DNA of 64,000 nt from Actinomadura sp. HBU206391 (GTDB taxonomy: Bacteria; Actinomycetota; Actinomycetes; Streptosporangiales; Streptosporangiaceae): assembly GCF_014323665.1 (NCBI RefSeq), contig NZ_JABVEB010000016.1, forward strand, positions 1 through 64,000, written 5' to 3'. Positions 1 through 7,389 of the stretch are shown in pieces (position 1 is the stretch's first letter; the number at the start of each line of letters is the position of its first letter). The position numbers and the translations under genes were made by a program. The notes under the pieces are model-generated. The model was not told where the DNA came from and did no database searches. It worked only from the letters and a program-made list of their open reading frames with translations.

Positions 1-57
1 GTTGCCGGTAGCAGCCCACCTCGCACAGTCATAGCTGTCCCGTTCCAAGAGAGAAAG

Positions 58-693
58 GTGAAGACAATCAATCGCACGCACATGGCGCTGCTGAGTGCTC
101 TGGGGGTGGCCGCGATCGCGGTTTCCGGGTGTGGCGGCGACGAACCGGACAGCTTTGCCGGGCTGGATACGTCGGCGCCTGCTCCCGCTGCTCCCGCTCC
201 CACCAACCAAGGCGTACCACCCGCGACGAGCGGCGGCCCGGTGACCGCACCTGGCACGAAGCTGAAGGTCGGCGAGCGCGCTGTCGTCCCGTTCAAGTAC
301 GGCAGCAGGACGGGCACGATCGCGATCACGGTGACCGCGATCGAGCAAGGCGACCAGGCGGCGTTCGCCGCCAGGTTCGGGGCCAGGGCCGGCGGGATGG
401 TGCCGTACTACATCCGCTACACGGTCGAGAACGTCGGTGGCTCCGATCTGTCCTCAAGTTCGGCGCCGCTCCTGAGGGCCGTCGGACCTGACGGCCGGGG
501 TACCGGCGTCGGTGTGATCGGCGACCTACCCGACTGCGAACGCGGACGCGCGACCGACGAGTTCACCACCGCCGGAGCCAAATACGAAGCTTGCCGACTC
601 CAGGCCGCACGCCAGGGCGGCCAGGTCGCCGGAGCCGAATACGACGAGACAGAAGGCGGCTATGGGAACAGCCCCATCGTGTGGACCACGTAA
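58..693 (+). CDS. Secreted lipoprotein with Ig-like beta domain
   Basis: The 211-aa product starts at GTG 58, preceded by a purine-rich GAGAGAAAG. Residues 1-24 form a lipoprotein signal (basic start, hydrophobic core) ending in the lipobox VSGC with the lipidated Cys at residue 25. A Pro/Ala/Thr linker runs to about residue 60. The rest alternates beta-type segments (TGTIAITVTAIEQGD, YYIRYTVENVGG) of the kind seen in DUF4352-like telokin/Ig-fold lipoproteins. It probably sits on the outer face of the membrane. Function is unknown. It is followed by a strong hairpin terminator and looks monocistronic. The lipoprotein call is secure; the fold is inferred from pattern only. Confidence 0.85.
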   Translation: MKTINRTHMALLSALGVAAIAVSGCGGDEPDSFAGLDTSAPAPAAPAPTNQGVPPATSGGPVTAPGTKLKVGERAVVPFKYGSRTGTIAITVTAIEQGDQAAFAARFGARAGGMVPYYIRYTVENVGGSDLSSSSAPLLRAVGPDGRGTGVGVIGDLPDCERGRATDEFTTAGAKYEACRLQAARQGGQVAGAEYDETEGGYGNSPIVWTT

Positions 694-734
694 CCCGACA
701 CCGCACTCGAGCAAGCGCACGTGCTCCCGGTAAA

Positions 735-773
735 GGAGGCCCGCATGATCCAGGACAGGTCATGCGGGCCTCC
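735..773 (+). terminator. Hairpin terminator after the lipoprotein gene
   Basis: A perfect 14-bp inverted repeat (735-748 with 760-773) flanks an 11-nt loop, 42 bases after the lipoprotein stop. There is no strong T-tract, which is common for GC-rich actinomycete terminators. Confidence 0.75.
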
Positions 774-837
774 CGTTCGCCACGGCCCCGACGAGTCGAC
801 CCTTTACTCTCGGGCGTGGGTTTGAGCGTCAGCGCTC

Positions 838-1116
838 TCAGCGCCTCCGGTGTTCGTCGTCGGCTCGACGGTTGAGCTGAGCCGTCCAACGATGCCCGAA
901 CCAATCATGACTGAAGTTTCCGATGGCGCCGTCCAGATCCCAGGCGTACAGCTCGCCATGTGAGCAGCAGGCCACCAGCAACCTTGCACGGTGCGCGTAC
1001 GCCAGCGCGGTGATCTGGTAGGCGCCTTTCGAGCCGAGGGTGACGAGGTCTCCGGCCAGCTCGGGGACGACCAGGCCGCATGCCAGGCGCGCGCCACTCC
1101 GCCAGGCGCGCGCCAC
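838..1116 (-). pseudogene. Remnant with one WD40-like repeat
   Basis: The minus-strand reading contains a stretch (ITALAYAHRARLLVACC then GELYAWDLDGAIG) resembling one blade of a WD40 propeller, with the expected WD-type end. Nothing recognisable lies before or after it, and no ribosome-binding site precedes a start. A 19-bp tandem duplication at its 5' side is not a multiple of three and would shift the frame. I read it as the tail of a decayed WD40 gene. The similarity rests on one blade only. Confidence 0.35.
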
Positions 1117-1119
1117 TCC
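1082..1119. repeat. 19-bp exact tandem duplication
   Basis: Two adjacent identical 19-base copies (1082-1100 and 1101-1119). The length is not a multiple of three, so it breaks the reading frame across it. Confidence 0.9.
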
Positions 1120-1229
1120 GCCGATCGGATGCGCCCCCGCCGCCGGACACCGCGACCCCGAGGACGCCGCCCACGCCGAGAACTCGGGTCGACGTCAGCG
1201 GCACGGACATCGCCGACCGGCTCGACGTC

Positions 1230-1334
1230 TCAGCGGCGGCCGGTGCGGGCGTCGCCGGTGATGAACGTCCAGACGGCGTAGCACATCAGCAGGCCGACGA
1301 GCACACCGGCGAGATCGATGCGGCCGGCGCCCAC
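1230..1334 (-). CDS. Possible 34-aa membrane peptide
   Basis: From GTG 1334 the minus strand reads a 34-aa peptide with one hydrophobic segment (LAGVLVGLLMCYAVWTFI) and a basic C-terminal tail. A weak GAGAG lies 4 bases upstream. The frame continues upstream without a good start, so this could equally be the 3' end of a decayed membrane-protein gene. The surrounding 694-1413 stretch otherwise holds only the terminator and the WD40-like remnant. Confidence 0.25.
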   Translation of the reverse strand: MGAGRIDLAGVLVGLLMCYAVWTFITGDARTGRR

Positions 1335-1413
1335 GAATCTCTCGCGTTTCGCGGCGTCGGTCTTCCGAGAGGAAGCCGGCTGATCCGCTGGCGGCTCTCG
1401 TCCGCATCCGAGC

Positions 1414-2574
1414 TCAAAGTGCCGGCTGGGTGGTTCCCGGTTGCAGCGGTCGCACCTCTGCCTGGCTGGGAGTGGCGGCCAGGCCGGGGAGGTCGGCGGT
1501 TGCGGCGCGCAGGATGGCGACGGCAACGTGCCCGAGGTCGTCCAGCGCGATGTCGTAGGCGATGTCACGCACGGCGTCGGCACCCAGGTGCGAGTGGATC
1601 AGCTCGGCGATGGCCTCGGTGAGTACCCGCTCGTAGGTCTCGAACCGTACCAAGCCGACCATCGCCGGGTTCCACTCAAGTCGGTCGCCCTCGCCGAGGT
1701 GCAGCCGCAGTCCGCCGGTCACCGGATCCACCTGGTCGAGACGGATCTCTCCGGCGACGTGGCCCCGGGCCGCTGGAGTCCCATCGCCGGTGAACAGCAG
1801 TACCGGCACCGTGAAGGCCACGCGACCGGCTTGCCTGCGCTGCCGGATCGCGGTGCCGCCCGGCCGGGCTGGGACCTCGACGTGGTCGAGCCCGGACAAC
1901 ATCCGGAACGTCGCCAGGCCGAGGAGGCTGTGCAGGGCCAGAGCGGTCGCCCGGGACACCGTCTCCACTTCACCGGGCTTGCGGGTGAGGTAACCGCCGA
2001 ATCCGTACGCGAGGACACGCTGCCGGACCGGGGAGCGTAGGAAGACGCGTAGGCGGAGACCCTGGATCGGTAGTTCGAACTCGCTGTCGGCATCGGTGAT
2101 CTCGGACTGGACGTATCCATTCTCGGCCTTGGCCAGCCTGCCGACCAGTCTCAACTTGCCTTTGTTGTCCGTGCGGGTCAGTGCCAGGACGTACAACCCG
2201 CCGTCCAGTTCGACGATCACGTCGTCGCCGATGACGGCCGACAACGCGCGTGCGGTTTCGTTGAGGTCCTGCAGGGTCTTGCGAGGCATCCTCGGCCGCA
2301 GCACGTTGCGGGTGGTGATCGTCTTGACGCCGATGCTGGACTCGACGTGTTCGACCTCCCGCTCGGCCTGCTTGGCGGTGTAATCGCGCAGACTGAACGC
2401 GACCACGTCATCGTCGGTCCACACGGCGCACGTGGCCTTCAGCGCCTTCTTGGCACTGAGCGGATAGGGGAGTCCCTGCCTGGCGTGTCTGGTCGCGTCC
2501 ACGAAAACCGGGGCGTCATCGTCGAATGCACGCCGGAGGTAGAACTCTTCCTTGACCTGCAGGGTGGAAGTCAC
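1414..2574 (-). CDS. Conserved-looking hypothetical protein, 386 aa
   Basis: I place the start at GTG 2574 because GGGAGAGG lies 6 bases upstream; the frame extends further upstream, but that part is compositionally unlike protein. The 386-aa product is soluble, has no signal peptide and no motif I recognise. It is rich in Arg/Leu/Val and alternates predicted beta and helical stretches; the end (residues about 360-386) is a Pro/Gln tail. It is transcribed divergently from a zinc-ribbon protein gene across 230 bp, which suggests shared control. A palindrome sits just upstream of its ribosome-binding site. Its place beside secretion genes suggests an accessory role, but I cannot name one. Confidence 0.7.
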   Translation of the reverse strand: MTSTLQVKEEFYLRRAFDDDAPVFVDATRHARQGLPYPLSAKKALKATCAVWTDDDVVAFSLRDYTAKQAEREVEHVESSIGVKTITTRNVLRPRMPRKTLQDLNETARALSAVIGDDVIVELDGGLYVLALTRTDNKGKLRLVGRLAKAENGYVQSEITDADSEFELPIQGLRLRVFLRSPVRQRVLAYGFGGYLTRKPGEVETVSRATALALHSLLGLATFRMLSGLDHVEVPARPGGTAIRQRRQAGRVAFTVPVLLFTGDGTPAARGHVAGEIRLDQVDPVTGGLRLHLGEGDRLEWNPAMVGLVRFETYERVLTEAIAELIHSHLGADAVRDIAYDIALDDLGHVAVAILRAATADLPGLAATPSQAEVRPLQPGTTQPAL

Positions 2575-2590
2575 GATGCACCTCTCCCAT

Positions 2591-2609
2591 ATCCGGCCGC
2601 CGGCCGGAT
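2591..2609. promoter_or_regulatory. Palindrome in the divergent 2575-2804 region
   Basis: ATCCGGCC-GCC-GGCCGGAT is a perfect 8-bp inverted repeat with a 3-nt centre. It lies 17 bases upstream of the GTG at 2574, in the only intergenic region between two divergent genes. It may be an operator or a 5'-UTR hairpin. Confidence 0.45.
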
Positions 2610-2804
2610 GACCGGTCGGCGGTAACGTCGTCGCCTGGCCAAGCCGGCAAGGCGTGGCACCAGTCGCCCAGACTGATGCTGTTTCCAGTCCGTTACCGTT
2701 TCGGGGGAGGCCGGATCCGCAACTACCTGAGGGACACGTGCGGGTCGCCGGCCAGTTCGGACGGTCATGGGTGACATGAGGGCGGCCCACCATAGGGGAG
2801 ACCG

Positions 2805-3812
2805 ATGCACAAGCTGACCGATTACCTGCTCGCCATCCGCACCCCCAACTCGCCATCGGCGCCTGCGGGAGTCAAGACGGTCGAGCTGGTGCCGGCCGAT
2901 GGCGATGACGTGATCTCCTCGACCATCGGCGGCCTGCGGGCCGGCGGGTTGACCGCAGCCGACTTCCGCTCTCGGGCGATCTTCCTCGTGCCCGACGGTC
3001 CCGGCGGCCTGGTGACGTACGCGGCGCTGTGCGGATTCTCCGGCCGCCGCGTCGACGCTTACGCCGACGGCGCCGTCCTGGAGTTCTCTCGGCTGGATCG
3101 CGACGGCGCGGCCTGTCCCGACGCCGGCCGGCCGTCGGAGTTCCTCATGTGGGCCCAGGTCGGCGGACCGGTTGCGGAGGGGATCCCCACCGTGCACCTC
3201 GGCTCCGGCGGGCAGGAGCTGGTCAGCCCGCAGGCCGCCACGGTGATCCGGTACGCGGCGCGGCTGCGCATGGTCCCCCCGGAATCGGTCAGGGACGCGC
3301 TCGCCATGTTCGTGCTCGTCGCGGCGCTGCGGCGGCGGGCCGACGACCGGTTCCCGTTCCTGTCCACCGGCACTGAGCCCGTCCCACTCACCAAGAACGC
3401 TCTTGACCAGGGGATCGACCTGGAAAAGCTCCGGCAGGAGGCGGCGCGCCACCGACAGGAGCTGCGCATCGCGTCCCGAGGCGCCGAGGTCGTTGCGCGG
3501 GTCCCTGTCTCGCCGCACAACAGGCGGATCGCCGAGGCCAACGGGGTCGACATCCGGACGGTGCTGCGACGGCTCGGTTCCACCACCGACGAGGAGGGCA
3601 TGTGGCACTGCCCGCGTCCGCGCAGTCACAGCAACGGTGACGAGCGCCCGTCCATGAAGGTGTACGGGGACAATCGGACCAGGTGTCAGCGCTGCGACGC
3701 CGAGAAGATCGGGCCGGTCCGGCTGGCCGTCGACGTGCTGAGGGTGACCCCGGACGAGGCCGCGAGTTTCATCCTGGACTCCGATCGCGTGGTCGACCTG
3801 CGTGCCGCCTGA
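2805..3812 (+). CDS. CHC2-type zinc-ribbon protein without primase core
   Basis: The start is ATG 2805 with GGGGAG 4-5 bases upstream; the product is 335 aa. Residues about 265-300 carry a DnaG-like CHC2 zinc motif: Cys-Pro followed by His five residues on, then PSMKVYG and a CQRC pair, matching the CPxH...PSF.V...C..C pattern of primase zinc ribbons. The last 40 residues continue in the usual helical tail. There is no TOPRIM or RNA-polymerase domain, so it is not a full primase. The N-terminal 260 residues are unrecognised and contain an internal ELVSPQAATVIRYAARL-like helical part. Known family role: single-strand DNA or template recognition in mobile-element primases. Here a DNA-binding role in transfer or regulation is inferred. 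Confidence 0.65.
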   Translation: MHKLTDYLLAIRTPNSPSAPAGVKTVELVPADGDDVISSTIGGLRAGGLTAADFRSRAIFLVPDGPGGLVTYAALCGFSGRRVDAYADGAVLEFSRLDRDGAACPDAGRPSEFLMWAQVGGPVAEGIPTVHLGSGGQELVSPQAATVIRYAARLRMVPPESVRDALAMFVLVAALRRRADDRFPFLSTGTEPVPLTKNALDQGIDLEKLRQEAARHRQELRIASRGAEVVARVPVSPHNRRIAEANGVDIRTVLRRLGSTTDEEGMWHCPRPRSHSNGDERPSMKVYGDNRTRCQRCDAEKIGPVRLAVDVLRVTPDEAASFILDSDRVVDLRAA

Positions 3813-3882
3813 GCGCAACGGCGCCGGCTGGTGGCCACCCGGTGAGGAGGGATCCGATGGCACGATCGCAGGCCGCGCGGAC

Positions 3883-4392
3883 ATGGTGCTGCTGACCGTG
3901 GACGGACAGGACGTGGGGCTGGTCCATCACAGTGTGCTGGACCGGGTCGCCGAGATCGCGGACCGGCTGGGCTGCCGCGCCGCCGTCGCGCTGAGCAGCC
4001 CGCCGGCCTCGTTCGACGGCTCCGGCGTGGCACGGCTGCGGCGTGACATGGACCAGGTCATCGCTTTCGCGGACGCCGCTCGGCGCACCGGGTGGGTTCT
4101 CGGAGACATCGCCGTCGCCCCCGGCGAGCACTCAGTGCCGGTGCTCGACACGCCACAGGGCAGGCTTTGGGTGCATCCGGTACGCGGGTTCGAACTGCGC
4201 GGGGCGGGCGGCGTGCGGCGGGTCACCGAGCTGGCCGAGTCGCCCGGAACCGCGCAGCGAACCCCCTTGACCTGCGTCATCGCGCCGCTGGCCGAGGCGG
4301 CGGCGCGCGCCCGGGTGCTGAAGGTGTACGAGCGGGACACCCAGCGCCTGAGTTCACGCGGTTCGAGGCCCCGCTCGCCGGAATCGCGGTGA
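3883..4392 (+). CDS. Hypothetical protein downstream of the zinc-ribbon gene
   Basis: The frame is open from GTG 3802, which overlaps the previous gene by 11 bases, but the protein-like part begins at ATG 3883 (MVLLTVDGQDVGLVHH). From there it is 169 aa, soluble, with no recognised domain; residues 1-150 look beta/alpha and the end is an Arg/Ser-rich tail. Neither start has a good ribosome-binding site. A strong one (GAGGAGGGA) precedes ATG 3857 in a different frame that stops after 12 codons at 3895, so initiation here may be coupled, or a small indel may have displaced the original start. It is probably co-transcribed with the zinc-ribbon gene. Confidence 0.5.
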   Translation: MVLLTVDGQDVGLVHHSVLDRVAEIADRLGCRAAVALSSPPASFDGSGVARLRRDMDQVIAFADAARRTGWVLGDIAVAPGEHSVPVLDTPQGRLWVHPVRGFELRGAGGVRRVTELAESPGTAQRTPLTCVIAPLAEAAARARVLKVYERDTQRLSSRGSRPRSPESR

Positions 4393-4503
4393 GCGGCGCC
4401 TCGCTTCGCTGCTGGAGAGGCCCCGGCTCGCCCACATCGTCGCCGGGGAGCCGCCGTATTCCGGGCAGTCGTTGATAGGGAGCCGTCGAAACTGGCCGGG
4501 CGC

Positions 4504-5823
4504 TCAGGTCAGCGGGGTGAGCTTGCCAGGGGACGCGGACTGCCCGGAGACGGCGAACCGCAGCGCCGCCGGAATCGGCGTCTCCGGGTTGGCGATGAGG
4601 GCACCCACCTGGCCCGCCGCCGCCATCTCCTCGGCCACTGCCCCCGGGCGTACGCCGACCACGTAGTCGGCCTCCATCGGGTGCGCGGCGGTGACGCACC
4701 CCGCGGGCAGCGTCGCGTACGCCGCCAGGAAGACCCTGCTGCCCGCCGGAATGAGCGAGGCGAGCGCGCGCACAACGATCCGCGCGGCGGGGCCCGTCAC
4801 GGTCACCGCCCGCGTGCGCCCGAGTGCGTGCCTGACCTGTGCGAGCTGATCCTCGGTGAGGATCCCGCCGGCGAGCAGCGCGGTCGCGTCCAGGTTCGTG
4901 CCGCGGCGGCGGCTCACCACCACGGAGCCCCCGATCCGCGAGACGACGGCGCCCGTCCTCTCCGGTGCCGCCTCGATCGTCTCGATGGCCCGGTGGGCCG
5001 CGGCGAGGCTGGGGAACCCCGGGACCTGGTGCACGCCGTGCGCGCCACAGACGGTCACCTCGGTGCCCTGGATGTGCACTTCGTCAACGTGCTTGTCGCG
5101 CCATAGTTCGCCGAGCAGGTGGGTGCCGCTGAGCACGTCATAGACCCGGCCGGCCATTGCCCGATCCCCGTGGGTGTAGCGGGTGAGCACCTCAATCCAG
5201 ATTCCGGAGATCTGCGGCCTGAGTGAATGGGCGATCCGTTCCGCGGCGAGCCACGCCGGGTCCGCCGCGGGCGGGGTTCGCGGCCTGGCCGGATCCGGGG
5301 GTTCTGGCGCCGCTTGTGGGATCGGCGGTTGCGGCCGCGGATCCGGCGACGTTTCCGATGCCCTCTGCGCCTTCGGCTTCCTCGCGTCCGCCGGTGCCTC
5401 GGACTGCCCCGAGACCCGCGCTGGAGCCTGCCCCGAGACCTGCGCTGGAGCCTGTGCCGGGGGCTGCGCTGGAGCCTGTGGCGCGGCATGCTGTGGAGCC
5501 ACATCCGCCGCCCGGGCCATCGGTGTCCTCGCGGCGGCCTGCGATGCCGCCGGTGCGGCTCCACCGGACTCGCCGATGCCGTTCTCGTCGGCCGACTCGA
5601 AGGCTGAGAACAGCGAAGCCCGTTCGTCCCGCTTCCCCGGCTGCCCGACCTTCGGCTCAGGCGCCGGGGGAGCGGTCGTCGGTCCCGCGGGCGCGGCCTG
5701 TTCGCCCGGGGGCACGGGCGTGCCCTGCGAAGCCCCCACGTCCGACCGGTCCTCGGCTTCCGGGGCGACACCGAGGGCCGCCCAGAAGTCCATCCCCGTC
5801 GCGGGGGGCTGATGAGCCGCCAT
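4504..5823 (-). CDS. CpaF/VirB11-like protein lacking the P-loop
   Basis: The product is 439 aa and starts at ATG 5823. Residues 1-190 are low-complexity Pro/Ala/Gln with repeated 'QAPAQ' and 'VSGQ' units. Residues 200-439 follow the order of CpaF/VirB11 secretion ATPases: a 'VDEVHIQGTEVTVCGAHG' strand pair, a helix, an arginine-bearing 'GTNLDATALLAGGILTEDQLAQV' section and then the position of Walker A. There the sequence is VTVTGPAARIVVRAL instead of a GxxGSGKT loop, followed by the normal 'LIPAGSRVF' strand. So the fold appears kept while nucleotide binding is lost. It lies 57 bp downstream of a CpaE/ParA-like gene on the same strand and is probably in the same operon. It may act as a structural partner of an active ATPase. 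Confidence 0.6.
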   Translation of the reverse strand: MAAHQPPATGMDFWAALGVAPEAEDRSDVGASQGTPVPPGEQAAPAGPTTAPPAPEPKVGQPGKRDERASLFSAFESADENGIGESGGAAPAASQAAARTPMARAADVAPQHAAPQAPAQPPAQAPAQVSGQAPARVSGQSEAPADARKPKAQRASETSPDPRPQPPIPQAAPEPPDPARPRTPPAADPAWLAAERIAHSLRPQISGIWIEVLTRYTHGDRAMAGRVYDVLSGTHLLGELWRDKHVDEVHIQGTEVTVCGAHGVHQVPGFPSLAAAHRAIETIEAAPERTGAVVSRIGGSVVVSRRRGTNLDATALLAGGILTEDQLAQVRHALGRTRAVTVTGPAARIVVRALASLIPAGSRVFLAAYATLPAGCVTAAHPMEADYVVGVRPGAVAEEMAAAGQVGALIANPETPIPAALRFAVSGQSASPGKLTPLT

Positions 5824-5880
5824 GCTGATCGTTTCCTTCCGCTGAGATTGATGAGGGACGTGCCGGTTCGAGGGCCTCGG

Positions 5881-7242
5881 TCACTTGGACCCCAGGCCGA
5901 GCAGTTGCCGCCACCGGGTGTGCCGGCCGTTCATCGACGGCGTGGCCGTTTCGAACACCGGGTCCGCGGTGACGACCCGCAGGATGTCGTAGAGGGTCGC
6001 CTCCAGATCGGGACTGGAGCGCAGGTCACCCAGCCGGCGGTTGTTCACCGCCTGCATCCATTCCCGGTCGTCTGGGATCACCCCGACGAATCGCCACCCG
6101 GGTAGCAGGTCCATGACGTCCTCCGGGCCGCAGTCCACGTCGGCGCGGGCCCGGTTGAGGATCAGCGACAGCTTCTCCGGGTCGATGCCGCCGCCCCGCG
6201 AGTGCTGCGGCAGGGTGATGGCCCGCAGCCAGGAACGGGCCGCCTCCAGAGTTACCCGGTTGGGTTCGACGGGCACCAGGATCGCGTCGGCCTCGGGCAG
6301 GATCAGGTCGGTGAACGTGGTGTGGTAGAGCTCGGCGACCGGCGTGTCGATGAACACCAGGTCGAACGCCGCCCGCAGCACCGCCAGGATCCTCCGGTAC
6401 AGCGCCGAGTTGATCAATGCGGGGTCGGCGTTGATGGGGTCGGGCGGCCCGAGCAACGCGTAAAGGCCGATCTCGGGGAGATGCGCGAGATGGTTGCGCA
6501 CCGACTGCGCCGACAGCGCGCCGCTCTCCTGGAGCACGTCCAGGATCGTCGGGGACTCCAGGTTGAGGTAGCGCGCGACGTCGGCCTGCTGGAAGTTGGT
6601 GTCCACCAGCGCCACCGTCCCGGCCCGCCCCACCGTCCGAAGGTGCTTGGCCGCATGGACCGACAGGCTCACGGTCGTACTGGTCTTGCCCACGCCGCCC
6701 TTCGCCGACGCGACGGCGACGACTCGGCCGCGCCTGGCGACGGGCGCCGTTGTCCCGGCCGCAGTCCTGCGGTCGGCGGGTGTCGTCGGCCGGCTCGGCC
6801 AGGCGTTGGAGGTGGGAACCGTCTCGGGCCTCGGCGGCGTCGGATGCCGCGGCTCCGGCGTGGCTTGCGGGGCGGGAGGTGGAGCCGATTCGGGGATGCC
6901 GAACGTCGCCAGCAGTTCCGACAGCCTCAGCTGCCGGCCGGTAACCCGTACTTTCGGATCGAAGACATCACCGCGCTCGGTGAAGAACCCGTGCACCAGC
7001 ACGGTGAATCCGCTGCCGGCCAGTCCGTTGGCCAGGACCGCGACTCCGGCGCCCGGCACGTCCTCGACGAACCCCGGGGCGAACATGAACGCTGCCGGGG
7101 AGCCGACCTGACCGCTCTTGGACAGGGCACGAAGTTCCGCCGCGGAGGCGGCGTCGAACACCGCGGGGAACCGGCCGGTCTTCCGCAACCTCCGCGCGAC
7201 GCCCGGCTCCCCCGCCACGACGAGGTTCGGCGCAGTTGCCAT
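5881..7242 (-). CDS. CpaE/TadZ-like ParA-family ATPase
   Basis: The start is ATG 7242 with GAGGA 8 bases upstream; the product is 453 aa. The first 115 residues form an unrecognised N-terminal domain, followed by a Pro-rich linker to about residue 165. A MinD/ParA-type ATPase follows, with a deviant Walker A (SAKGGVGKTST, near residue 180), then the ALVDTNFQQADVARYLNL switch and an FIDTPVAE Walker B-like segment. The domain order (receiver-like N-terminus plus ParA) is that of CpaE/TadZ, which position Tad and related secretion machines at the membrane or pole. The downstream CpaF-like gene supports this. It is divergent from the VirB4-type gene over a 147-bp shared promoter region (7243-7389). 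Confidence 0.75.
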   Translation of the reverse strand: MATAPNLVVAGEPGVARRLRKTGRFPAVFDAASAAELRALSKSGQVGSPAAFMFAPGFVEDVPGAGVAVLANGLAGSGFTVLVHGFFTERGDVFDPKVRVTGRQLRLSELLATFGIPESAPPPAPQATPEPRHPTPPRPETVPTSNAWPSRPTTPADRRTAAGTTAPVARRGRVVAVASAKGGVGKTSTTVSLSVHAAKHLRTVGRAGTVALVDTNFQQADVARYLNLESPTILDVLQESGALSAQSVRNHLAHLPEIGLYALLGPPDPINADPALINSALYRRILAVLRAAFDLVFIDTPVAELYHTTFTDLILPEADAILVPVEPNRVTLEAARSWLRAITLPQHSRGGGIDPEKLSLILNRARADVDCGPEDVMDLLPGWRFVGVIPDDREWMQAVNNRRLGDLRSSPDLEATLYDILRVVTADPVFETATPSMNGRHTRWRQLLGLGSK

Positions 7243-7389
7243 CTCAGTGTCCTCAGCGCTCTGGTCGTCGACCGGCCGACATGGGCGGCCGGCCCTCCAC
7301 GTCCGACTGTGCGGACCACGGCGGCTGCCGCCAGCGCCGGCCGCCGGACTGTCTGCTGGAGAGCCCACCGAACCTGGGAGATGACACGT

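Noticed and set aside
6202-7389. N-terminal extension of the VirB4-like frame
   Set aside because: The frame is open far upstream, but it lies over the CpaE-like gene on the other strand and is compositionally unlike protein; the ribosome-binding site supports 7390.
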